Shown here piece after piece: positions 34,810 through 43,561 of a stretch of DNA of 64,000 nucleotides. Origin of the DNA: Kineococcus sp. NBC_00420 (GTDB taxonomy: Bacteria > Actinomycetota > Actinomycetes > Actinomycetales > Kineococcaceae); the NCBI RefSeq assembly GCF_036021035.1, contig NZ_CP107930.1:248001-312000 (forward strand). Reading direction: 5' to 3'. A program made the position numbers and the translations under genes. The first letter of the stretch is position 1; every line of letters begins with the position of its first letter. Below the pieces are notes generated by a model. It was not told the origin of the DNA and did not search any database. It saw only the letters and a program-made list of their open reading frames with translations.

Positions 34810-35777
34810 CGACCGGCCTCCTGCTTGAACATGCTCGCGACGACGCGCAGGGCGAAGTTCGCGACGATGATGGTGGCGATGACGACGACGACACCCATCG
34901 CCGAGGCGAGGCCGTAGTCGTGGGCGGAGAACACGGTCTGGTAGATCGTGTACGGCAGGTTCGCGGTGCCCAGACCACCGGCGGTGATGGTGAACACGGC
35001 GTCGAAGTTCTGCACGATGTAGATGGCCCCGAGCAGACCGCCGAGTTCGAGGTACTGGCGCAGGTGCGGGAAGGTCAGGTAGCGGAAGATCTGGAACCCG
35101 GTGGCGCCGTCCATGCGGGCGGCCTCCTCGGCGTCGGCCGGCTTGGACTGCAGGCCGGCGAGCAGGATCAGCATCATGAACGGGGTCCACTGCCAGATGA
35201 GGGAGACCTCGATGGCGATCTTCGGGGCGGTCGAGAGCCAGTCGACCTGGGGTGCGCCGTCGGAGCCGAAGAGCTTCCAGATCGCGTTGAGCGTGCCGTT
35301 GAGCAGGCCGTAGTTCGGGTTGAACAGGGCGTGCTTCCACAGCAGCGCAGCCGCGATCGGGACGACCAGGAACGGCGCGATCATCATCGTGCGGACGGCC
35401 CCGCGGCCCATGAACTTCCGGTCCAGCAGCAGGGCGATGAGCATGCCCAGGACGAGGCTGACCGCGACGACGGTGACGGTCAGCAGGACGGTGTTCCACA
35501 CCGCACCGCGGAGCTGGGCGTTCGTGAAGACCGAGACGTAGTTGGAGATGCCACCGAACCCGCGGTCCTGCGGGTAGTAGGAGTTCCAGTTCATGAACGA
35601 GATGACGATGGTCGCCAGGAACGGCAACTGCGTCACGACGATCGTGAACAGCAGCGCGGGGAGGAGGGGCGCCCGGCGGGCCCAGTCGGCGGCTCTGCGC
35701 GCCTGACCCGCGTTGCGCTGGGGCCTGTCCGGCCCCACCTTGGAGCGGTTGTCAGCCGTGGTGCTCGATGTGCTCAT
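34806..35777 (-). CDS. polyol ABC permease, MalF-type
   Basis: A 323-residue CUT1 permease. After a polar N terminus come six hydrophobic segments. The EAA loop is AEEAARMDGATGFQIFRYLTFPHL. The blocks NSYYPQDRGFGGISNYV and the following helix resemble SmoF/MtlF-type polyol permeases. It starts 110 bases after the binding-protein stop, with a strong hairpin between. Confidence 0.93.
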   Translation of the reverse strand: MSTSSTTADNRSKVGPDRPQRNAGQARRAADWARRAPLLPALLFTIVVTQLPFLATIVISFMNWNSYYPQDRGFGGISNYVSVFTNAQLRGAVWNTVLLTVTVVAVSLVLGMLIALLLDRKFMGRGAVRTMMIAPFLVVPIAAALLWKHALFNPNYGLLNGTLNAIWKLFGSDGAPQVDWLSTAPKIAIEVSLIWQWTPFMMLILLAGLQSKPADAEEAARMDGATGFQIFRYLTFPHLRQYLELGGLLGAIYIVQNFDAVFTITAGGLGTANLPYTIYQTVFSAHDYGLASAMGVVVVIATIIVANFALRVVASMFKQEAGR

Positions 35778-35854
35778 GGAAGGACGTCCTCCGAGGACTG
35801 AGGTGGGTCCGGCGTGCTCTTGGCGACCGACCCGGTTACCCGGGGAGACCGCGA

Positions 35855-35874
35855 CCGCCCCCGTGCGGGGGCGG
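35855..35874. promoter_or_regulatory. intercistronic hairpin after the binding-protein gene
   Basis: Nine perfect G-C-rich pairs, CCGCCCCCG and CGGGGGCGG, close on two bases, and the stem can extend outward. It lies between the binding-protein stop (35887) and the permease start (35777). Such a hairpin usually protects the binding-protein mRNA or limits read-through, giving more binding protein than permease. Confidence 0.65.
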
Positions 35875-35886
35875 CCGCGGTGTGGG

Positions 35887-37314
35887 TCACTTCTTGTACT
35901 TGTCGCTGACCAGCTTGGTCGCGATGTCCTGGCCCTGGTCGAGGGCGTCCTCGACGCTCATCTGACCGGCGATGGCCGAGGACACGAGCTGGGAGACCTG
36001 GGTCGCCATGTCGGCGAACTCGGGGATGGCCACGAACTGGATGCCGGCGGCCGGACGCTTCTGCACACCCGGGTCCTCCGGGTTCGCGGCGTTGATGGCG
36101 TCCTGGGTGGCCTTGTAGAACGGGGCGGCCGACTTCTGGTAGTCGGCGTTCTCGTAGGTCGAGGTGCGCTTGCCCGCGGGCACGCTGGCCCAGCCGACCT
36201 GCTTGCCCACGAGTTCCTCGTACTCCTTGCTGGAGGCCCAGGAGACGAACTTCCAGGCGTTCTCCTGGTTCTTGGAGGCCTTCTGGATGCCCCACGCCCA
36301 GGTGTACAGCCAGCCCGAGGAGTCGGTCTGGTTGACCGGCGCGGCGACGTAGCCCATCTTGCCGGCCACCGGGGAACCGCTGGCGTCCAGCGAACCGGCG
36401 GCGGAGGTCGCGTCGTACCACATGGCGACCTGCGACTGGGTCATGCCGTTGAGGCACTCGGTGAACCCGGCCTGCGGGGCGCCGGACTCGCCGTGGGCCG
36501 TGACGAGATCGACGTAGAACTTCGTCGCGGCCACGAACTCCGGGGCGTTGACCTGGGCGGTCCAGTCCTCGTCGAACCAGGTGCCACCGAAGGTGTTGAC
36601 CACCGTCGTGAGCGGGGCGAAGACCTGGCCCCAACCGGGCTGGCCGCGCAGCGCGATGCCCTTCATGCCGGGCGTCTTGCCGTCGAGCTGGGCCGCGAAA
36701 CCCGCGACCTCGTCCCAGGTCGGCTTGTCCGGCATGGTGATGCCGTTGGCCTCGAAGACGTCCTTGCGGTACATGAGGAACGAGGACTCGCCGTAGAACG
36801 GCTCGCCGTAGACCTTGCCGTCGTCGCCGGTGAGCGCGGTGGCCAGCGGCTTGAGGATGTCGTCCTGACCGAACGCGGAGTCCGCCGCGATGAAGTCGTC
36901 CATCGGGGCGAGCCAGTCGTTCTTGGAGTAGAACGGGACCTCGTAGTTCGAGATCGACGCGACGTCGTACTGACCGGCCTGGCTGGAGAACTCCTGGCTG
37001 ATCTTGTCGCGGACGTCGTTCTCGGGCAGGACCGTGTACTTCACGGTGATGCCGGTGTCCTTGGTGAAGTTGTCCGCGGTGAGCTTCTGCAGGTCCACCA
37101 TCTGCGGGTTGTTGACCATGATGACGTTGATCGTCTTGCTGTCGCCGCCACCACCGCCGCCGCCCGTGGTCCCGCCACCGGCGCCCGAGCAGGCGGTCAG
37201 TGCGGCGGCAGCGCCGAGGCCGGCCGCGCCGCCCAAGGCTGCGCGGCGGCTGCAAGCGCCGTCCCACGTGGTGGCCACCTGGGTACTCAGCTTTCGAGAC
37301 GTCTGGTCATTCAT
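35887..37314 (-). CDS. polyol-binding lipoprotein (family 1 extracellular SBP)
   Basis: A 475-residue binding protein. The N terminus has the twin-Arg SRRAALGGAAGLGAAAALTAC with a lipobox Cys, followed by Gly-rich spacer. The mature part has NVIMVNNPQMVDLQKLT, FSSQAGQYDVASISNYEVPF and WLAPMDDF, characteristic of sorbitol/mannitol-type binding proteins (SmoE/MtlE). The ATG at 37314 has AGGAG upstream. With the permeases and the dehydrogenase it forms an uptake and oxidation operon for a hexitol or pentitol. A divergent AraC regulator is adjacent. Confidence 0.93.
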   Translation of the reverse strand: MNDQTSRKLSTQVATTWDGACSRRAALGGAAGLGAAAALTACSGAGGGTTGGGGGGGDSKTINVIMVNNPQMVDLQKLTADNFTKDTGITVKYTVLPENDVRDKISQEFSSQAGQYDVASISNYEVPFYSKNDWLAPMDDFIAADSAFGQDDILKPLATALTGDDGKVYGEPFYGESSFLMYRKDVFEANGITMPDKPTWDEVAGFAAQLDGKTPGMKGIALRGQPGWGQVFAPLTTVVNTFGGTWFDEDWTAQVNAPEFVAATKFYVDLVTAHGESGAPQAGFTECLNGMTQSQVAMWYDATSAAGSLDASGSPVAGKMGYVAAPVNQTDSSGWLYTWAWGIQKASKNQENAWKFVSWASSKEYEELVGKQVGWASVPAGKRTSTYENADYQKSAAPFYKATQDAINAANPEDPGVQKRPAAGIQFVAIPEFADMATQVSQLVSSAIAGQMSVEDALDQGQDIATKLVSDKYKK

Positions 37315-37555
37315 GAGTTCTCCTGATGTCGTCATTGACGGATATTTTCCTCGGGAGGCCCTCAACGGTCTCTGGGGCCCGCGAAGTGCTCGACGGACCC
37401 CGCAGACCCGCCCAGCGAGTCCACCAACCGATCGCGCTCGTCGCGACGCGCTCCCGCCCTGTCGCTGCCGAGGAGTCTAGGCAGCGGCGCCAGAGGCTGA
37501 CTAGCGCCGCAGATGCCTCGCTTCTGATACTTTGATGCGCCTTGAGGAGGTCTTC

Positions 37556-38503
37556 ATGGGCTCTGCTCCCCACCAAAGCCACCACCAGTCACCGCGTCGG
37601 GCGTCTGCGGTCGCCGTCCGCGAACTGGTCCCACCCGATCCTGACCTCTCGGCCCGCTGGCATGTCCACGACTACCCCAGCTCCTTCGCTCGATGGAACT
37701 TCCACCCTGAATATGAGGTGCACCTGGCTCGCTCGGGACCAGGCCGCTACATCGTGGGTGACACTGTCGGTGTCTTCGGGGCCGGGCAGCTAGCCCTGAT
37801 CGGTCCCAATGTGCCACACGACTGGATCTCCGACGTGGAGCCCGGCGAGGTGCTCATCGGCCGCGACGTGGTCTTTCAATTCAGTAGTCGCTGGCTGCAG
37901 GGGTGCGAGGAACTGTTACCGGAGTTGCGGGCATTGACCCCGTTATGGTCACGATCACGTTCAGGGGTGTCGTTCAGCGGGGCCACGGCTGCCGCGGGGG
38001 CGATAGCGCTGGAACGGATCGGCGCGGCCCGGGGTGCGGACCGATTGACACACATCTTCGGGCTCTTTCACCTGATGGTCACAGCTCCCGAAGAGGAGTA
38101 CGAACTGATGTCCGGGGTATGGGAGCCCCGAGTGGATGATCCGCTCGCCGAGCAGGTGGTGGGCACCGCTCTGACCTACGTCGTGAAGAACCTTACGGAC
38201 GCTGTTCGTCTGTCGGCCGCGGCCAGCTTGGTAGGTATGAATGAGTCGTCCTTCTCGCGATACTTCAAGCGGGCAAGCGGACTCAGCTTCACCGACATGG
38301 TCCGGAAGCTGCGTTTGACGCAAGCGGCAAACCTCCTACTGGAAACGAAGCGGCCAGTGCATGAGATCTGCACAATGGTTGGCTACCAGAACCTTTCCAA
38401 CTTCAATCGACAATTTCTTGCCTATTTCGGTCATACCCCGTCGACGCATCGCCAACGAGGCGGAGTGGATGCGGGGTGGATCCCGCCGGCCCACCGACGA
38501 TGA
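37556..38503 (+). CDS. AraC-family transcriptional regulator
   Basis: A 315-residue AraC-type activator. The N-terminal cupin-like half includes WHVHDYPSSFARWNFHPEYEVHL and GPNVPHDW. The C-terminal DNA-binding half has two helix-turn-helix units: LSAAASLVGMNESSFSRYFKRASG and VHEICTMVGYQNLSNFNRQFLAYFGHTPS. The ATG at 37556 follows GAGGAGG. It is divergent from the polyol importer (start 37314), which it most likely activates in response to the polyol. Its stop is 20 bases from the convergent UbiB-like gene. Confidence 0.92.
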   Translation: MGSAPHQSHHQSPRRASAVAVRELVPPDPDLSARWHVHDYPSSFARWNFHPEYEVHLARSGPGRYIVGDTVGVFGAGQLALIGPNVPHDWISDVEPGEVLIGRDVVFQFSSRWLQGCEELLPELRALTPLWSRSRSGVSFSGATAAAGAIALERIGAARGADRLTHIFGLFHLMVTAPEEEYELMSGVWEPRVDDPLAEQVVGTALTYVVKNLTDAVRLSAAASLVGMNESSFSRYFKRASGLSFTDMVRKLRLTQAANLLLETKRPVHEICTMVGYQNLSNFNRQFLAYFGHTPSTHRQRGGVDAGWIPPAHRR

Positions 38504-38523
38504 CACGCGAGGAGTGACGCGTG

Positions 38524-40446
38524 TCAATCCGTTCGGCGAGCTTCGGAGAGCAGCTGCACGATCACTCGCAGCAGCAGCAGCACTGAGAACGCCAGCCCGA
38601 CGCCGCCCACCGACCGCACCAGCCCGACCAGCTGTCCCGGACCAGGATCGACGGTCATCAAGACCGCCGAGGCCAGCACCAGCGCCGCGCCCACCAGCCC
38701 TGTCGTCAACAGGTTCACGATCCCGCGCACGGCCTTCACGTCCTCCGGCTCGGAGAAGAGACTGACCCGCAGCCGGAGGTCCCCCCGCACCAGGGACCGC
38801 GCGACGTCGTCCACGTCACGCGGCAGCCGCGCCAGGACGGGGGCGGAACTCAGGACCTCCCGCTGCACGAAGTCCTTCACGGTGCGCGGGGACGTCAGGG
38901 ATGACCCCCGACCGCCCTCGAGTGTCCGGACGGCATTGATGAGGTCAAACGACGGGCTGATCACCTCGAGGGTCGAGATCGCGATGGCCAGGGCCCGAAA
39001 CAGCGTGGTGGTCGATCGGGGCAGCGAGATGCCGAAGTCACGGAAGACGAACACGACGTCCGCGAAGATGCCCGGGTCGAGGTTCTTCCCCGGCTGCAGC
39101 GACCGCGCCAGCAACCGTCCAAGTTCCCGGTCGAGCGCCTCGGAGTCGACGCGACCCGCCGGAGTCCCGATGCGCAGTGCGGCCTGCCGCAGCAACGTCG
39201 GATCCTCCGCCTGCAACCCGCGAAAGATGTCCACCAACGCGGCACGCTCGTAGCGGTCGAGGCGCCCCACGGACCCGAAGTCGATGAGGGCCAACCGACC
39301 GTCGCTGCACAGCAGCACGTTCCCGGGGTGGGGGTCGGCGTGGTACTTCTCACCGTTGGCCATCTGGCGGACCATCAGTTTCAGGAACCCGTCGGCGAGG
39401 GCGGTGCGCTGGGCGCTGTCGAGGCCGTCCAGAGCCCCGACTCCCCCGATCCCACGACCTTGGACTCGTTCCTGGACCATCACCCGACGAGTGGTGAACT
39501 CTGCGATGACGTTGGGGATCATCAGGTCATCGGAGTCCAGGAGCGAGTCTCGAGCAGATGTCGTGTTGGCCGCCTCGAGACGGAAGTCGAGTTCCTCCCG
39601 GGTGGCTTCGGCGAAACCGGCCGCGAGTTCCCGCAGACCGATGCTCCGGGCCCAGGCCGCGCGTAGGTGCAGTGTCTCAGCGAGCCGGTCGAGGATGTCG
39701 AGGTCGCGTTCGACGGACTCCCGGATACCGGGGCGTTGCACCTTCACCACGACGTGACGCCCGTCGAGCAGGGTGGCGAAGTAGGTCTGGCCGATGGAGG
39801 CCGCGGCGACCGGTTCCGGCGCGAACTCAGCGAAGATCGCCGTCGGGTCGCCGATCTCGTCGTGGATGACCTGCAGGGCAGCCCGTGCGTCGGCCGGAAC
39901 CACCTGGTCGTTGAGCCGCGAGAGCTCTGCGGCGACCGCAGGGGTCACCAGGCGGGGTTGCGCGGCCATCGCCTGACCGAGTTTGACGAAGAGCCCGCCG
40001 GCCTCCTCCAGGGTCGCGGCCAAGGAGCGCCCGAGCCGCGACCCGCTCACCTCGGTGTCGTTGCCACCGGGCCGAAGCAGACCCTTGCGCAGCGCGATCC
40101 GACTGACCTGAACGTAACGGGCCGCCCGCTGCAGACGCCGCCGCGCTCCGGAGATCGGATGCGGCAGAACGAAGCCCCGGGGAGCACGGGGTCGAAAAAA
40201 CATCTCGATGACGACGAAGACCGCCATCGACAACACCACGGCCAGAGCGATCCCGACGGGGTACCACCGGGTGGGGAGGGTGAGGAAGTCACCCGTGACC
40301 GACTGCAGGATCCCCAGCGACGCGGCCTGACCGAGGAGGGCCGCGACGAAGGTGGCGAACCAGCGACCCCGGGTGATGCCAAGCAGCCGTCGTACCGTCC
40401 ACGCGGAGAAGAAGATGATGCCCAGGGTGATGAGGGTTAGACGCAT
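38524..40446 (-). CDS. ABC1/UbiB-family atypical kinase
   Basis: A 640-residue membrane protein. Two or three hydrophobic segments lie near the N terminus and two at the C terminus. Between them is the ADCK/UbiB kinase-like domain: the family KxGQ motif in FVKLGQAMAAQPRLV, VVVKVQRPGI, then the catalytic loop HADPHPGNVLL and LIDFGSVG. UbiB-like proteins support isoprenoid-quinone or lipid metabolism as ATPases rather than protein kinases. The ATG at 40446 has TTGGAG upstream; a GTG at 40452 is also in frame. It has no operon partner here. Confidence 0.9.
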   Translation of the reverse strand: MRLTLITLGIIFFSAWTVRRLLGITRGRWFATFVAALLGQAASLGILQSVTGDFLTLPTRWYPVGIALAVVLSMAVFVVIEMFFRPRAPRGFVLPHPISGARRRLQRAARYVQVSRIALRKGLLRPGGNDTEVSGSRLGRSLAATLEEAGGLFVKLGQAMAAQPRLVTPAVAAELSRLNDQVVPADARAALQVIHDEIGDPTAIFAEFAPEPVAAASIGQTYFATLLDGRHVVVKVQRPGIRESVERDLDILDRLAETLHLRAAWARSIGLRELAAGFAEATREELDFRLEAANTTSARDSLLDSDDLMIPNVIAEFTTRRVMVQERVQGRGIGGVGALDGLDSAQRTALADGFLKLMVRQMANGEKYHADPHPGNVLLCSDGRLALIDFGSVGRLDRYERAALVDIFRGLQAEDPTLLRQAALRIGTPAGRVDSEALDRELGRLLARSLQPGKNLDPGIFADVVFVFRDFGISLPRSTTTLFRALAIAISTLEVISPSFDLINAVRTLEGGRGSSLTSPRTVKDFVQREVLSSAPVLARLPRDVDDVARSLVRGDLRLRVSLFSEPEDVKAVRGIVNLLTTGLVGAALVLASAVLMTVDPGPGQLVGLVRSVGGVGLAFSVLLLLRVIVQLLSEARRTD

Positions 40447-40504
40447 GCGCACTCCAAGGTCAGCGGGGACGTTCTTGGCGGCGAATCCAGGGCGACCCTA
40501 TGAC

Positions 40505-40535
40505 GGGATCCGCGGTGGCCTCCACCGCGGATCCC
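40505..40535. terminator. perfect hairpin between UbiB-like and MFS genes
   Basis: A 14-bp perfect stem (40505-40518 with 40522-40535, loop CCT) lies after the MFS stop codon at 40574. It probably ends the MFS transcript, since both neighbours read on the minus strand. Confidence 0.7.
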
Positions 40536-40573
40536 ACAGGCCTTGTCCTGCAGATCTTTTTTTGGGGGTCTCC

Positions 40574-42985
40574 TCAGGGTGTCGAGGCACCCTCACGGTG
40601 GACGCGGGACGACACCGAGACAGAACTGTCGCCGAGGTGCAGGTCGAGGTACACGAGACCGTCCTCCTTCAGCGAGACGGAAGTCGGAACAGGGGTGTGA
40701 CTGCTGGCCGAGACCGTGTAAGTGCCGCCAGGGACGTCGATGAACTCGTAGCGCCCGTCGGACGCCGCCGCGGTCACGGAGACCAGCCGACCGAGGCCGT
40801 CGACCAACTGCACCGTGGCCTCCGGCAATGGGTGCTCCGCTCCACCGGCGGTGACCGTCCCCTTCAGAGTGGCCCCCCGGGTGAGGACGAGCTCCACGAA
40901 CACCTCCGTGTCACCGTCGGCCACCACCTGACGGGCGATGGGCCGACCGACCGGCCCACGAGCGCTGAGGACGTAGGAACCTCCGGCAAGACCACAGAAG
41001 GCGAAGTTCCCGAGGTCGTCCGTCGTGGCGGAAGCCACGACGCGCCCGGTCGTGTCGATGAGGGTGAGGCGGGCCGGCGTCCCCGCACGCTCCTCGCTCG
41101 CAGACCGGCCGAGGACCTGACCACTCAATGCCGCACGCCCGGTGAGGGTGACGTCGTGCACGACGTCGTTCCCGTCCACCGCGACGAGGTCCGCTCGCGG
41201 ACTGAGGGAGGGCGCCGCGACGACCACAAGATAAGAACCTTCGACCGGGACGGTGAGGTGGTACTCACCGGCCGCACCGGTGGCAGCACGGGCGATCTGT
41301 CGCCCCGCTGAGTCGGCGATGGTCACGACCGCACCTGCCAGGGGTCGCACTGCGTCGGTGTGCACCGTTCCACGGACCTCCCACGTCGAGGTGGGCAAGC
41401 TCGAGGCCGCGGGCACGGGGTGGGTGTCGTGCTGATTCTGCAGTGCTGGTTCCGGCAGTGCCGGTTCCAGCTCCTCCGCACCCGACCGCGGGGCACCGCT
41501 CTCCAGCGAGTCGGACGCGATGGCCGCGGCGGGGGCGAGCTGGCTGTCCACGCGTTGGCGACCTGGGATGCAAGCGGCGATCAGCAGAGCGACGAGGGCC
41601 GTCCCGGCGGCCACTCCGAGGATGGTCCGGAACCCGTTCTGCGACGGGACGCTCACCCCACCGAGGGTCGTGGCGGAGGCGGCCAGGACGGCACCCGCGA
41701 CAGCGCTGGACACGGAGGTGCCCACCGAGCGGATGAGGGTGTTGAAGCTGTTCGCCGAGGCGGTCTCGGTGACCGGCACGGCGGACATGATGAGGGCGGG
41801 CAGCGCTCCGTAGGCGAAGCCGATGCCCAGGCCGATGACTCCGGAGACGATCGAGAGCTGCCAGACGGCGCCCATCATGACGATCCCGAGGACGTAGCCG
41901 ATCGAGGTGATGAGCGCTCCGATCATCAGGCTGACCTTGGCGCCGTAGGTCGCGGTGATCTTTGAGGAGATGCCCGCGCCGATCATCATCACGAGGCCGG
42001 AGGGGATCATCGCCAGTCCGGCCACCAGCATCGACTTACCCAGTCCGTACCCGGTGGTGGACGGCAGCTGAATCAGCTGGGGGAAGACCAGGGACATCGC
42101 GAAGAGGGAGAAGCCGAAGAGCAAGGAGGCGAGGTTGGTCAGCAGGACCTGCGGTTTCGCGGTGGTGCGCAGGTCGACCAGGGGTTGCTTGGTGCGCAGT
42201 TCGTAGCGGCCCCAGAGCAGGGCCAGGAGGACACCGCCGCTCAGGAGGGCGAGGGTCCGCCCGCTGGTCCATCCCCAGGCAGAACCCTTCGAGACGCCGA
42301 GCAGGAGTCCGACGAGGGCACCGGACAGGCCCAGCGCACCCACGACGTCGAGACGCCCGCCGGGTCTTCGCGGAGTCCCGGGGATGAGGGTGGCCACCAG
42401 CAGCAGCACGACAGCACCCAACCCGGCCGCGACCCAGAACAGGACGTGCCAGTTGAAGTTGTCGGCGATCAGCGCCGCGGCCGGCAGACCGAGGGCGCCA
42501 CCCACGCCGAGGGAGGCGCTCATGAGCGCTGTCGAGGGTCCCACGCGCTCGGCCGGGAGGACGTCGCGCATGAGGCTGATGCCCAATGGGATGACCCCGG
42601 CGGCGAATCCTTGCAGAGCCCGTCCGACGACGAGGGGGACGAGGGAGTCGGCGAGAGCGCAGACGACGGAGCCGATCACCATCATCGCCAGACTGACCAT
42701 GAGCAACGGCCGTTTGCCGATCATGTCGCCGAGGCGACCGGCGATGGGCGTGACGATTGCGCCGGCGAGAAGGGTCGCCGTCACGGCCCACGCGGTGTTC
42801 GCCGCTGTGGAGCCGAGCAGGGCGGGAAGCTCGGAGACGATGGGGATGACCAGCGTCTGCATGAGGGAGACGGCGATCCCGGCCAAGGCCAGGACGGCCA
42901 CGATCCGCCCGACGGGCGCCGCCGACGGGGTTGCTGCTGCGGTGGCTACGTGCTGGCCGGGCGGGTCAGGGGTGGGGCTGGACAC
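40574..42985 (-). CDS. MFS transporter fused to carboxypeptidase-regulatory-like domains
   Basis: About 803 residues. The first 490 form a 14-helix DHA2-type drug/H+ exporter, with motif A as GRLGDMIGKRPL and motif C-like GVGGALGLPAAALIADNFNW. After a Pro/Ala-rich linker come three tandem beta-sandwich repeats of the carboxypeptidase-regulatory type, recognisable by GTVHTDAVRPLAGAVVTI, LSGQVLGRS..ARLTLID and LKGTVTAGGAEHPLPEATV. I prefer the GTG at 42985, since GGAGG precedes it, over the ATG at 42997. The repeats would lie on one membrane face and could bind a partner or wall polymer. A small membrane protein gene lies 23 bases upstream of the ATG. Confidence 0.88.
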   Translation of the reverse strand: MSSPTPDPPGQHVATAAATPSAAPVGRIVAVLALAGIAVSLMQTLVIPIVSELPALLGSTAANTAWAVTATLLAGAIVTPIAGRLGDMIGKRPLLMVSLAMMVIGSVVCALADSLVPLVVGRALQGFAAGVIPLGISLMRDVLPAERVGPSTALMSASLGVGGALGLPAAALIADNFNWHVLFWVAAGLGAVVLLLVATLIPGTPRRPGGRLDVVGALGLSGALVGLLLGVSKGSAWGWTSGRTLALLSGGVLLALLWGRYELRTKQPLVDLRTTAKPQVLLTNLASLLFGFSLFAMSLVFPQLIQLPSTTGYGLGKSMLVAGLAMIPSGLVMMIGAGISSKITATYGAKVSLMIGALITSIGYVLGIVMMGAVWQLSIVSGVIGLGIGFAYGALPALIMSAVPVTETASANSFNTLIRSVGTSVSSAVAGAVLAASATTLGGVSVPSQNGFRTILGVAAGTALVALLIAACIPGRQRVDSQLAPAAAIASDSLESGAPRSGAEELEPALPEPALQNQHDTHPVPAASSLPTSTWEVRGTVHTDAVRPLAGAVVTIADSAGRQIARAATGAAGEYHLTVPVEGSYLVVVAAPSLSPRADLVAVDGNDVVHDVTLTGRAALSGQVLGRSASEERAGTPARLTLIDTTGRVVASATTDDLGNFAFCGLAGGSYVLSARGPVGRPIARQVVADGDTEVFVELVLTRGATLKGTVTAGGAEHPLPEATVQLVDGLGRLVSVTAAASDGRYEFIDVPGGTYTVSASSHTPVPTSVSLKEDGLVYLDLHLGDSSVSVSSRVHREGASTP

Positions 42986-43020
42986 GATTTCCTCCATGCG
43001 TCGGTGGGTGGTGGTCGGGT

Positions 43021-43221
43021 TCAGCGCTGCGGGTCGGCTCGAGGTCCCGGCTCGCGCCGACTCACCAGGGCGGCGAGGGCACCGAGGGAGACGACGCCCA
43101 TCCCAATTGAGGTGGCCAGGCCCTGGGACCCGTCGACGACAAAATACGCGGCGATCGCGACGATCGCGTTGAAGACGAAGAGGAAGAGCAGGACAGGCTT
43201 GGAGGAGAGGAACTTCTTCAC
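43021..43221 (-). CDS. small two-helix membrane protein
   Basis: A 66-residue protein with two hydrophobic segments (VLLFLFVFNAIVAIAAYFVV and a second around GMGVVSLGALAALV) and a basic tail. The GTG at 43221 is preceded by AGGAG. It lies directly upstream of the MFS fusion gene and is likely co-transcribed. No named family is recognised. Confidence 0.65.
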   Translation of the reverse strand: MKKFLSSKPVLLFLFVFNAIVAIAAYFVVDGSQGLATSIGMGVVSLGALAALVSRREPGPRADPQR

Positions 43222-43356
43222 GGGGGGCTCCTGAGTTCGAGGTTGAGGACGAGGTGCCCGGGGTGGACGCGCGTTCTGCGGAACGTGCCGCCCGAGTGGT
43301 CTCAGACTCCCCTGGGCCCCGATGCCGTCGCGTCGTCCCGCCGACCCGTCTGCAGC

Positions 43357-43373
43357 TACTGCGTTTGACGTAC
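43357..43373. promoter_or_regulatory. weak match to the palindrome of the two-component system
   Basis: TACTGCGTTTGACGTAC shares the left arm TACTGCGTT and the final TAC with the palindrome at 48579-48598. It lies about 190 bases upstream of the lipid-kinase/P450 operon. The right arm is imperfect, so this is a tentative operator. Confidence 0.3.
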
Positions 43374-43561
43374 GTCGGGACTTTCGACCGGGTCGTCAGC
43401 CAGGCGAGGTCCTATTCCCGCAACGGATACCGCGGTCGCAGTACCCGAGAACACCCCTCGGGGACGACGCCACTGACCTCCGCGGCGACGACGATCAGGT
43501 CACGCCGACGACTGACCCGGAGTTCTGGGGCAGTCGCGCCCCGACCGCAGAGAGACGAACC

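Noticed and set aside
33913-35499. A fused 528-codon permease frame
   Set aside because: The first part is an out-of-frame translation of the MalF-type gene. The coupled ATG at 34809 is the natural start of the MalG-type gene.
35713-37326. A 537-codon plus-strand frame
   Set aside because: Antisense to the polyol-binding protein; composition typical of a GC shadow.
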